A stretch of 64,000 bases of DNA from positions 589,597-653,596 of the forward strand of contig CACRXP010000007.1 in the NCBI GenBank assembly GCA_902702965.1, written 5' to 3'. A program made the translations under genes and the position numbers. How positions within the stretch are numbered: the stretch's first letter is position 1; every line of letters begins with the position of its first letter. Shown here piece after piece: positions 12,056 through 23,400 of the stretch. This stretch comes from Spirometra erinaceieuropaei (lineage: Eukaryota; Platyhelminthes; Cestoda; Diphyllobothriidea; Diphyllobothriidae). Below the pieces are notes generated by a model. It did not search any database. It saw only the letters and a program-made list of their open reading frames with translations, and was not told the origin of the DNA.

Positions 12056-14055
12056 TAGTTGTACGTCTTTACAGTCTATGCTTCTGTTTGCGGAGGATAA
12101 CTGCTACCATGGTCTAACCGTATTATTCATAGTCCATCAGCCAAAATTCGACGAGGCGGGCTACCCTGCACCTCCGTGCTTCCCAACATGCGAGCCGCGA
12201 CTCCTGCCTTCTCCCCTTCAATCACCCTCTCTCCTGGATACCTGCTGTCCACCTTTGTTCAGTGTTCTGCGACCATGATTACCTATTTGACCTCCAAACT
12301 CGCTAATTATCGTGATGCCTCTTCAATCAGCAATAAAAGGTGCAGGCTTAAGTCCACTGCCTTATTCGAACGGTTTCATCATTTTATCATGCCCCACCCC
12401 GTTTTGGATGTTTATTCCGAGGGGTGTTTTGTAAAGACTGGCAGCAGTTTTTACACTTTTAACTTTTCCAGCCAAAAAAGTACACTTTATTATAATAAAA
12501 ATGCAGACTGACTTTTTTAACGATAAGTGGCAAGTGGCCATTAAAATCTTGCCAGAAAGCATCATAATTGCAAGTAGTCACAGTTGATGTACTAAGTAAG
12601 ACATTTGACAACGCACGAAAAATCCAATGAGTGTTCAGCGCGAGAGTGGTGCGGAAATTCCTCGTATTAAACATTCATAACAGGGTAGATGATTACCCAT
12701 TTCAAACATGATTGTGATGGTGATTTGCAGGTTTTTAAGATATTTATGTGAATTTCAACTGGTAGGCGGAATCACCGTACTGCATACATCGTGAAACCTG
12801 AATGTCTAAACGAACTACCGTCTTGCCTTAAAAGTATTCCAGTTTTGTCTTAAATGGATTGAAAAAAGACCTCCACGTCTGGAAATGCGTTTAAGCAAAT
12901 CTGCTCCTCTAGAGCACGTTACTTCAGGTATGTTTTGTAGCAATCATCAGAACCTTAGCCTGGTGGGGTAATCTTGGTCAAACATAATATCCGTTTATTC
13001 CATCATTTCCAATTATCTGAGTTAAATTATTCGCAGTCGGCGTTATCTTAATTTTCATTAAGATAGTTACAGAAGCGCCGTTTTCAAAAAAATCGCCTGG
13101 GTGCGCGTCACACAAAGGTTTCAGAAGTCTTGGCAAACCGATCAGGGGGTTCGATCGGGTTCAGCCAGTTGTGTTTGGTTCAGCCTTCCCTCCTTAATAT
13201 TATACTTACGTTCAGGGTGTGGTCAAAAACTCTTCTAAATACTCACCTGATATGGTGTTTTAGGTCTTTTTTAAGATTTTTCTCAAAGTTAACCTAGCCG
13301 GCAGTAGCTACGGTCTTTCATGTAGATATGGGGCAGCTTCTTTACACTTCATGTATCACTAAAATCCTTCCCTTATCATAAGAATAGTGGAACTGCCAAT
13401 TAAACTCCAGGCGGATGATCGTCCTTGGAGGTTTATTCAAGGAGAAAGTTGCGTGGATGGCTCTTGTGCGGCATATCGGTAGGGCAACCCACAAAGAAGA
13501 TGTATTGAATAACCTACAAAGACTTCAAGATGAGAGATTCTTTAAGTCCTGCTGGACATTTCTCCGAGGATACGGATGCGTTTGATGTCCCTGTCTACTT
13601 TTCGTTCCCATATCTTCAGACGAGACGGTTAAAACCCATTTACTGAGCTTCCTATTGGTCTCACTGGAAAAATTAAAACAAAACTTCACCCCGGCCTCCC
13701 CCTTCAACACAACAGTCGACTACCACGTGGACGCTTAATTCTGAATTGGAGACTCAACTGTCGCGATTACCAGCTCAAATAAACATTCACACACCCGGAT
13801 TGGTACGATATAAATGTATGTCGGTCGCTTAAACGGAAAAACGCCAAAAACTCCTGGTGGAAATAGTTCTTAGTGCATTACACACTGCGTATACATTCTG
13901 TTTTATGCAAATATTACTAGCACGCTAAAATTACTCTGATTTATCAAAATTGCACGAGCGTCCTTTAGGTATTCGCTGTTGACGACGTGGCGTTGATAAT
14001 GTCACGTGGTCATATTTCAATCATTTGCAATAACCGCCTTAGGTCCCTTAACTAG
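12056..14055. other. No recognisable feature
   Basis: AT-rich sequence with short ORFs only. The last few hundred bases are presumably the 5' flank of the transporter gene. Confidence 0.4.
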
Positions 14056-14064
14056 ACCACCCTG

Positions 14065-14168
14065 ATTGGTTTTAATTACCCTGACGAGGGCAACCGCTCC
14101 TGCTGCTCTCGCTCGAATTCTATTGGTTGAAATACTTTCAGTCTTGATTTGAACCTTCTGCGGATTGG
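14065..14168 (+). promoter_or_regulatory. Three inverted CCAAT boxes upstream of SLC13-like start
   Basis: ATTGG, the reverse of CCAAT, occurs at 14065-14069, 14122-14126 and 14164-14168, spaced 57 and 42 bases apart and 140-243 bases before the start codon. CCAAT boxes bind NF-Y and often cluster in this way. No clear TATA box is seen. That this is the promoter is inferred from position. Confidence 0.3.
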
Positions 14169-14307
14169 CCGGGTTTTAACGTTGACGCCGTGCTAAAGGT
14201 CAGTCCTTTAGAACTTTTGCACAAGGCCGTTGAAAGCTGAATTAGAATCACGGATAGAACGCTGGTCATTCACTATCACGCGCCTGCATTTAGATTCCTG
14301 AATTTCC

Positions 14308-14418
14308 ATGAGGCAACTCCCACGATGGATGAGAGTACTTCTCTTCTACTACCGATATGCATTTCTCACCCTTTATCCGGTGATACTGTTGCCGCTACTC
14401 CTTGTTGACAGTGATACG
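14308..14418 (+). CDS. SLC13-like exon 1
   Basis: It starts at an ATG preceded in frame by TGA three codons upstream, which fixes the start. It encodes the N-terminal cytoplasmic residues and first membrane helix (LTLYPVILLPLLLV), matching the PLLLLPL helix of the family. It ends in phase 0 at acg|gtatta. Confidence 0.85.
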
Positions 14419-17400
14419 GTATTAACATTCGTACGATTTTCAATATTTAATGCATTGAGTGGCGTTTTTAAATTAGTGACGATAAATAATTTAGAGGCTT
14501 TTCTCATAGTAAGTGGCTGTTTCTCAGAAAAAAACATCTAAAGGCCTTACTTAAATGATTCGACTTTGTTCCAGAATGTTTTTATAGGGAATATAGCCGT
14601 GTTAGTTATAGAAGAGCTCTAGATTTTTTACCTGCATCTTCTCCAAATCAACTTGGCGGTTTCGTAAAATTCTGTTCGTTCAAATTATTGACCGACATAG
14701 CATACCCAATAGGCAGTCTTCTTAGACCGTTAGCATCGGCTAACACGCACATCAGAAATACCGTTACATCTCCAGTTCATTGGGCTGTTCAGCATTTTCG
14801 ACATCAATGGAGCCAATGCTGTCACCTCCTGTCTTCGTTTGTACAGCAGATGTGCTATCTCATCAAATGTTGAGCGAAATTCTGAAATGTGTCTCTGGTT
14901 TGAACAGATAACTTGAGTATTTGCTGATTAATTTCCTCAGAAATTAACTGCTGACTTTGAGTAGATCAGTTTATACTCAGGTCAGACTTAGGTCTGCACC
15001 TATAGACCTTAGTCTAAACTGATCTGCTCCAAAACAGCAGTTAACCTCTACCGGAATTAAAAAGGAACAATTTCTAAACCGGAGTACGTACCAGAAAGCA
15101 CATAGGGAATGCTGGAGGACCCACTGAAAAGCCGAACCCCTCGCAGCTGTGTTATTCAGCGGCAGAATATTGATAAAACACGCTTTTCTGAGCTTTTAGA
15201 TGGTGCCTGTGCTGTTAGTGTGGAATCTTCTTACGCTAAAATTACTTTAGTTGGGTTTTGACATCAATTATTTTGCGGCAACATCCTAAGATACTTCAGT
15301 CAGATCAGTATTCTGGCTTCTGAAAAAGTTTCTCTCTGGCCGCCTGCAAAAACCGATTTTTTTAAAAAATGACTCTTTGTGTAGTATGAATTTTTGCCAT
15401 TGATAACGGATGCCCTAATAAATTCAAATATACAATATAGAAACACGCACAAAAATACTCTTTCCTGTACTCGTCTGGTGATAAATTGGGTCTTTTCCAA
15501 ACTTCATATTTGAGGAGAGTATCTTTTGGTTTTAAAAAGTTTCTGACCATGCAATACCCATTCACACAGCATCACACCAGCACGCTTATTACTGCAACCT
15601 AGACCACATCCATTGCGCAATTTTAAAAACCCTTTATGACGTTTTCCTAACAGCCTAGAGAAATGTATGATATCCCTTTGACGGCATTTATACAGCATGT
15701 AGTTTAAAAACCCTGAATGCAGGTGCAGCTGTAGGTAGAGGAAAAATAATTAGGGCATTAAAAGATTTTTAAAAACCGAAAGATATACTGTATTAAGTAA
15801 AATGATTAAAGAGGATGTACATAATTTCATAACAACGGAGTACAAAAGAAAATACTTTTGAACATGTCTTCTGCATAATATATTTAAATTTATACGGAAA
15901 CCGAAAATTTACGAGAAAAATGCATAGTACTTATGCAGGCACGTAGTTTTCGTAGACAGGCGGGAAGAAGCTTACCCAAAAGCTGCCATCCTGACGTGGC
16001 TGAAATCCCCTGGAATTTTGCCGCAGAACAATTAATATTAAAACCGCGCTTAAGTAATCTTCTCGAATCGAAAACTTATTTCGGAATTTCGGCTAACATT
16101 TCATGAGATTGCAATCTACCGTAATCGTGATTAGATTGCCCCTCAGAATAGGGAAAGATATTTTTTTCTAAATAATTAATCGACATTTAAGAGATTACAG
16201 TCATCAATCTAGGACGTTGGAAACTCTCCCATCTAAAGAACCTAGGCAGGTGAGATTAACCAAACCATATGCTGGTGAAAGATCCTACCAAATCTTTGTC
16301 CGAATTTTACTGATCACAAGCGTAGAAAGAACTCGAGCTCCTGGGTTTACACAAAAACAAAAAATATGCCTCGAGCTCCTGGGTTTACACAAAAACAAAA
16401 TAATATGCCTCATGATGCTGTTTGAATTCTGCCAACAAACTTTCTTCACTTTTACGGGAGAGACCTATGAACAAATCAAGGAAATCCCAATGGGCTCACC
16501 GGTTTCCGGTTTAGTGGCAGAACTGGTCCTAGAGGATTTAGAAAAGATTACCTTCATCCAACATGAACCGGTGTTTTGGCGCCGTTACGTAGACGACGCG
16601 TTCGTTATCGTAAAGAGGAACATACTGCAACATGAGAAAGTGAAGGCTCTTCGGAAAATTGAGTTGTACTCGTAAATTTTCAAGTCGGTGACACCGACCC
16701 GTCGTCAGACGAAATGAGCAGAGGGAAAGTGAAGTCGGCAGACTAGGTCGGCTGACGCGACAGGACAGACAACGACAAACAAACAGCTGATGTGTGAAAG
16801 GGGGGTGGGCACCTAGTTATGGTAGGCCGTGGGGCAGGGGGAGGGAAGGAAGAACCGTTAGGGCTCCCAGTGTTGGAGGCGGTGAAAACGCGGGGGGTGG
16901 GGATTGCGAATCAGTGGGAATGCGGGCGGCTGGTCACTGATGCGGGATGAGGTCAGGGGCCAAGGCGCCGGCGTTGGAGATGTTAGGGGGGTTTAGGTTG
17001 TTGTTCACCGTGTCGCAAGGGGGGAGCGGAATGGCGAAAGAGCATACGTCTATGTGGCTGAGTGGGGGTTAGCAAATGTTGAGGTGTGGGAACAAGACAG
17101 TGAGCGTGTACGTAAGCCCTCGTAATGAGCGTCTAGATCGACGTGGCGGTTGATGCTGGTCGCGCCAGAATGCCAAGCTTCGAGGAATTCTCGCGCCTGT
17201 CTGGTGTTAGCCTTTGCGATCACTTCAGTGCCGTCCCAATTGAAGCGGTGGTCATGCTCGATGGCATGTCTAAACACGAGGGACAGAGGGTCACGTCGGC
17301 GGAGGGCCAACTTGTGTTCGTTAATACGAGTCCCAAGACATCGGCCTGTATGGCCAATATAAACACTAGGGCAGTTGGCACACGGTATGCGGTAGATGAC

Positions 17401-20400
17401 GTTAGTTAGTTGTTCTTTGGGCACCGGGTCCTTTACTCGGCATAATGTCTCGCGTAGGGAAGATGCGGGCTTATGGGCAATAGATATGCCCGTATACAAC
17501 TCAATTTTCCGAAGAGCCTTCACTTTCTCATTATATCATCTCGGAATGCACACCACATCAGTTATTCAACATACTGCAACATTTCCACAGCCGGCCCAAC
17601 GCAGTCTTTCCTGATATAAAGTTCACGAGCGTAGAAGAACGGGAACAGCAGTTGCCATTCCTGGTTGTGCTTGTCAGACGAAACCTTCACGGTGAACTTG
17701 AAACGACGGTCTATAGAAAGGCAACGAAGACCACACAGTTTTTCAGTTTTCACAGCAGTCATCCGATGGCTCACAAACGAAGCTGTGTGAAGACGCTCTT
17801 CAAACGGATCCAAACTCAGTGCAGCAAACCGGAGGACAGAGCACGTGAAGCCCGTTAGCTACGCGACCAGTTTGTGCAAAATGCCTATCCGAGGGCATTC
17901 ATAAGTCGCTGCCTACGGGGTCGCCACCAGAGAACTCGAACATCAACACCACCGACGATATGGCATTCTCTGTCATACATCAAGGGCGCTTCAGTAGCGA
18001 CCGAGCGCATTGCATGGCAGTCAGGTGTTGGAATTGCACACCGCCCCAAAGCCACCATGAGCAATAAGGTCATGAAAATCAAACACCGGTTAAAGCCCGA
18101 AAAGCAATCTGGAGTAGTGTATAGCATTCCGTGTCAAAATTGTCCTTGTAACTACACAGGACAGACTGAGCGCATGCACGGATCGCGCATACACGAACAT
18201 AAGCTGGCTGTGCGGCGAGGCGACGCATAATCGCAAGTGGTCGCTCACACCTACGAAATGGGTCACGAGTTTAAATTTGCAGCCACCAAAATAGTCGCCC
18301 ATGCCGGAAACAAAATAGGCCCAGAATTGATTGAAGCTTGGGCCTCGGATTAGAACTCGGTCAATCGATTTATCGATCTGGCGCCGGCGTACAGAGCCCT
18401 GCGTAGTCACCTCCAGTCGATGATTGGACTGCATGCCTTGTAACTGTCGATTGTTCTGTTGCTGCTACTACCTCTGACAATGGACTCCTGTACGAGTCTG
18501 AAAGATCAGGACAATAAACAAAGTGTTCCGGTGCTTGACTCTTCTTCTTCACTTACAAATATGCCTTAGTACGTCGTTTGTCCACAGACGAAAAGGTCGC
18601 GTCGAATGACGAGGTAGGAGCTGCGAGCCAGAGTCAGCGTTTTGAGAGGCACTCTTGTGACAACCTAATCAGGTATGCTTAGTGCGCTTTTTTCAAATTC
18701 ATATTGTCGGCTGGAAAGTGCATAGACAAATTGGGACGGTTTTTCGAGAGAGATGGGTTTTTGAAAAGGCGGTAACAAGAGATGAATTTACCTGACAAAG
18801 TGTAGCTGACTACTCCACTTATCTGAGAGTCGACTGTTATGTGATCGGTCAAATGTGTTTTAACCCCGATTCCGTGACTGACACGGTAAGCATACGGGTC
18901 ACGTAAACAGAGCAGATCATGTGACTGTAAACTTTTAGTTAAAATTTCCATGTTGATGCGGACTTGATACCTTCTGATAAGATAAGTGAGGGCTGTTTGC
19001 TACCGTTGTCCACGGAAGATTAAAAATGAACACTGCGTAACACTTACCGAAGTTTTATTACAAGGTGGCAATAACGTCCCGCACAATACACCAAGGAAGT
19101 TTGAAAAACTGATTTTCTGGCTTCCGACTTTTAGGAATGAAAAATAATGTTCAAATCGATAAACGGTGAACACAATAACTGAACAAAAAGATATCTGTAA
19201 ATCAATTACCAGTAACGGTCCCAGAAGCCTTTTCCTGTATTAACCGGTTTACCCTTATCATACCGATCTGTGACGTTTATTGTCAAGAAGCCCAAATACA
19301 TTTTGGTCAGTTACAATAATACTGTGTTATGTTAACGCATAACTATCTAATATGACTGCGTTTTACGCCTAGGCGTAGTAATGACTCCGGTCGGATGCTC
19401 CTTTGCAGCCGTACCTGCAGTAGACAAGACCCAGGGGCCTCTCATACGGGACCGGCGGTAATAGGGGTTTAACAATAATCCCTAACTCCTTACCCCTAAC
19501 CCTAACCCCTAACACAACCTCTAGCCCTAGCTCTGGTCCTTAACACTAACCCCTAACTAAAACCCTGACCTCTAACAATAGTCTTCAACCCGAACCCCTA
19601 ACCCCAATCCGTAACAGATGCGGCTGCGAAATAAGATCTTGCCATAATTCCTAAAGCCGTCCTCATATTTCACGCATTTTTTTCAGTTTATTGTCTTTGT
19701 GGGAAGTCCGCTTGCGCATTCGAACTCCTTATTCTTCGCATGCAAATCGAAAGAATTAATAAAAATTTAAAGAAATTACAGTTTCAAAGGAAAGTTGACT
19801 TAGTTTCATATGAGTACATTTGCGCCAAACAGTCACGTAGTGGCTTGTTGCAACTGCATGTGTTTGTCAAGGTGATGTCTGAATGTCTCCACAGACTGAA
19901 CCACCATAAACATCCGGGGCAAGTTATCCCACGGTCCCACTACACGGTAAGTCAAAAATACTTTCTCGCATTCAATCTTCCTTGAGTTGGCGCACTCTGA
20001 AGGGATGTTGGTTGTAATGACCAGGTTGAAGAAGTCCCCTCCCTGGAGGGCACAATCCATACCACGCGCGGTGCGGAGAGTCTGCATTAAGTCCTTGGGC
20101 AATTGCCTTTGGCCTTGTATGGCAGTGATCGTTGACCTCTCACTAATTTTGCGGCAGCTCTCAGAACTCTTTCAAGTGGGTTATAATCCTGCTGAACTCA
20201 GAGTCTCCAGGCTTTGATCGCATATTCACGATGCAGCCTTAAAGACGCACCAAAGAGGCAGTCTTTATCGAAAACTGTGAATGCTCGCTTCATGGCGTAC
20301 AGCGTTGCGGTTGTGATCTCAGCCGCTTTGGAGTTGTCGTCATCCAAACGCTGAGCTTTTTCTGTGTCTCACATTCTCTGAGTGTTGTCCCGTTTAGCTG

Positions 20401-23400
20401 GTAGGTGAGCCAATCAGGGACCTGAATTCGATTCCCGAGACGCAGCATGGTACACTTGTTCCAGCCTAATGACAGGAGCTGAAGAACTGCTTTACTCACT
20501 CGCTTCCCTGCCATAAATTCATTTGGCTTTCGTAATTATCGAACCAGCAGATCGATGCTAAGCGTGACGATCCCTGCCGACATAAATGTAAACTCGTTTT
20601 CATTTTAAAACCCTGATTCCTTCTTTTGGCGGTGTAGAGTGAGGCGATGACTGGCAAGACTGCAGCACATGCATATCCATTCTGATTTCCTACATTTATA
20701 TTTGGATTTTTAATTTCTTCTATAGTATAGCTTAGTAAACCTTCAGAATATTATTCTTTGGTCCAGCGATGTAACCTACCAAGGCTACAGTAGGTGGGCT
20801 AACTCAAATGGTCAACCGAAATTCCGAAAAACGTTTTCGTTTCGGGAAGGTTAATTAAGTAGGGTTGTAAAACAGGTCAGCCTGCAACCTAATTCTACAA
20901 TATTTCAGTTACCTCAGGATGCCGGCATTCGAATGAGCTTCCTTCCGACTGCGTGCAAAAACTACACTCTGTAAAATTGAATACATAAGTAAGATTACTT
21001 ATCTCACTGATTTTCGATGCCCTTAAAATTCCAATTATATTTCACGGAAAACATGCAACAAATATTCATTCTATTGCTCATTCTGTAGATAATTACGTCT
21101 TCTTCTAATTTTATGCTCGAAGGAGGGACATAATTCAGTTTTAAAAAAGGTTCTAATTGTGGGACTTTTAAATACCATGAAATGGACGTTCATTAGTCGT
21201 CATGTCCCTGCATTTACCAATGTACTTTTAAATTTAACTATATGAATCAAATCCACTGCCAAATTTTATGAACCATATGTGATCTCCTAATACTGTAGAA
21301 AAATGTATAGTTTTCTGTACTCGGAGAATACACGGCTTGTAGTTTTGAAACCCTGAATCCAAGTGTAACGGTAGAGCGGGGTTAAAATTATTCGGGAGTC
21401 CAAAAAGTTTTTGAAGACCGAATTATACCCTTCTTTTGAGCATAAGATTGGAAGATGACGTTATTGTCTACCGAATGAGCAAAAGTATGAATATTTTTAT
21501 TCATGTTTTCCATGAAATATAATTGGACTTTAAGGGGCATCGAAAATCAATGAGAAAAGTCATGCTCTCTAAGCAGTCGTTTTTTTACAATGTATTTTTT
21601 GCATGCAGCCGGAAGGAAGTTCATCCGAAAGTCGGTATCTCCAGGTAACTGAAATATTATAGATTTATGCTGCATGATGGTTACTTTTACAACTCCACTT
21701 ATTTAATCTTTTCCAGACGAAAACGCATATCGAAATTTCGGTTGACACTTCATGAGTTAGCCCACCAACTCTACAACGATCTCTTTAGGAATGAGGGCAC
21801 ATACTATGTGCAATACAAAATTACATCATGTTATTTGCTTCAATTAACGCCTGTCCATTAAAGTAAAGGACTGTTCAATAATTGCAAGCAAAGGACCTTC
21901 CGGACCCCTACACGGTCGGCAGCAACGAATGCTCTAGTATCATGAGGAGGAGTCATTAAAAGTTTTTGTTGGGAAAATTTATGGCATTGTTTAGTATGCT
22001 GCAGGCCATTAAGTAGTAAACGGTTTTTCTGGAATCTACTGTCAATGCGTACGCTACGCTGGTTCTCGAATCTCCCTTGAAAACCTGATTGTGAACTATA
22101 ACATGGGTGGGAACGGTACTCCTTCTATTAGGAAGCTCTTTCAACTTTAGTTATATTGGTCCAATATGCATTTACCAAATGACCCTAATTATGAATCTAT
22201 TGCACTCGATAACAAGTTCCCTTGTTATTCAGAACGAACTGAAGGGAGCCTATCTTCTCCTCTTGATGAGCGGTTACTGGATCACGGGCTTTATTCCGCT
22301 TTATGTGACTGCACTGCTTCCAGTTCTTTTCGCACCGCTTATGGGCCTCGTCACAAGTGCTTCCATCTCCAGGGAGTACATGTCAGTAAGTGGAATGCAC
22401 TAGTTCAATGGCATGCGAATGTTTTCAGTATTTAAACGTGCTACTGTGTCTTAAACAGTAAAGCGCTTTCATGCCAAAAAAACGCTGCCCGATCGACTGC
22501 GGTGATTGTGTAAACTTCGGTCGAAGACAAATCGTCCGTTTTGCTTGTAGAGTTCCAACCTCCTCTTCCTGAGTTGCATGATCCTGGCTGTTGCCGCTGA
22601 AAACACAAATCTCCATCGCCGAATTGCAATGGCTTTTGTACGACGAATGGGCAGCGACCCCCGTCTGTAAGTCCCACTGTTCATCTAACCCCCAACTTAA
22701 TAAAATTCTTGTCATGCGTGCTAGAGGCGAATCTGCCAAGCGTGAGTTACGATGAAATTCGACACGCATATTTGGCCCAAATCTGTGCGCAGTTTCATGA
22801 TTGTATTCTCTTAAACTCAGCCTAAGCCTGCATGATGTACATACAGATCTAACGAGTGAACAGTATACAGATTTTTTTAGATTGGCAAAGTTGACAGATC
22901 GGGGTTGGTTATTTGATGAAGAAGATGGGCTCACCGGAACAGGTTTATTTAGATGTTGACGTATCGAAGAGCTTGGTCGGCTCTCCGTTGTCAAAGCGTA
23001 AAATGCACCTAATCGACCAGAAATCCCAGGTGTCGTGTCACGTTGGTCGGCCTTGTGCTGATCGATTTTTCTCTCCTCGCGCTGCCTCGGCCTCTCGGGG
23101 GATGGTTGACGGGCGTTTTGCCTGAGTGCTTTGTGAGTCACCACTCCGTCGGGCGGAGGTAATTGAACCAGCATCGGGTGGTCGGTCTGGCGGTTCTTAT
23201 TCTTCTTCATCTTCGACACCTGAGATTTCTGGCCGATTAGGTGTATTTTACGCTTTGACGATGGAGTGCCGACCAAGTCCTTCGAAACGTCAGCGTCTGA
23301 ATAAACCTGTTCCGGTGAGCCCATCTTCATCAAATACAGATTTTTGTTTTGCGTAATGTTTTCATGCGTTCTGAGGATCATATATGTATATTCGATGGAA

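Larger units (their letters stand above)
16619..17582 (-). mobile_element. Nested Penelope-like insertion with 15-bp target duplication
   Basis: aacatactgcaacat occurs at 16619-16633 and 17568-17582. Removing one copy and the 934 bases between restores the reading frame of the host Penelope. The insert is inverted relative to its host and 5' truncated. It carries a 35-base inverted terminal repeat (16634-16668 and 17495-17529), then 38 extra bases before the right duplication. Confidence 0.88.
16205..18440 (+). mobile_element. Penelope-like element family 2, interrupted by a nested copy
   Basis: Reverse transcriptase palm at 16217-16633: FFTFTGETYEQIKEIPMGSP and the catalytic YVDDAFVIVK. After the nested insertion it resumes at 17583 with NAVFPDIKFTS and the thumb block TTVYRKATKTTQFF...HPMAHKRSCVKTLF. 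A GIY-YIG nuclease follows near 18100-18400 (VVYSIPCQNCPCNYTGQT, HEHKLAVRRGD). Stop codons and frameshifts interrupt it. It lies in SLC13-like intron 1, in the same orientation as the gene. Confidence 0.88.

Noticed and set aside
12930..12960. tcatcag box as a further hammerhead on the minus strand
   Set aside because: No GAAA box or pairing stem at the right distance.
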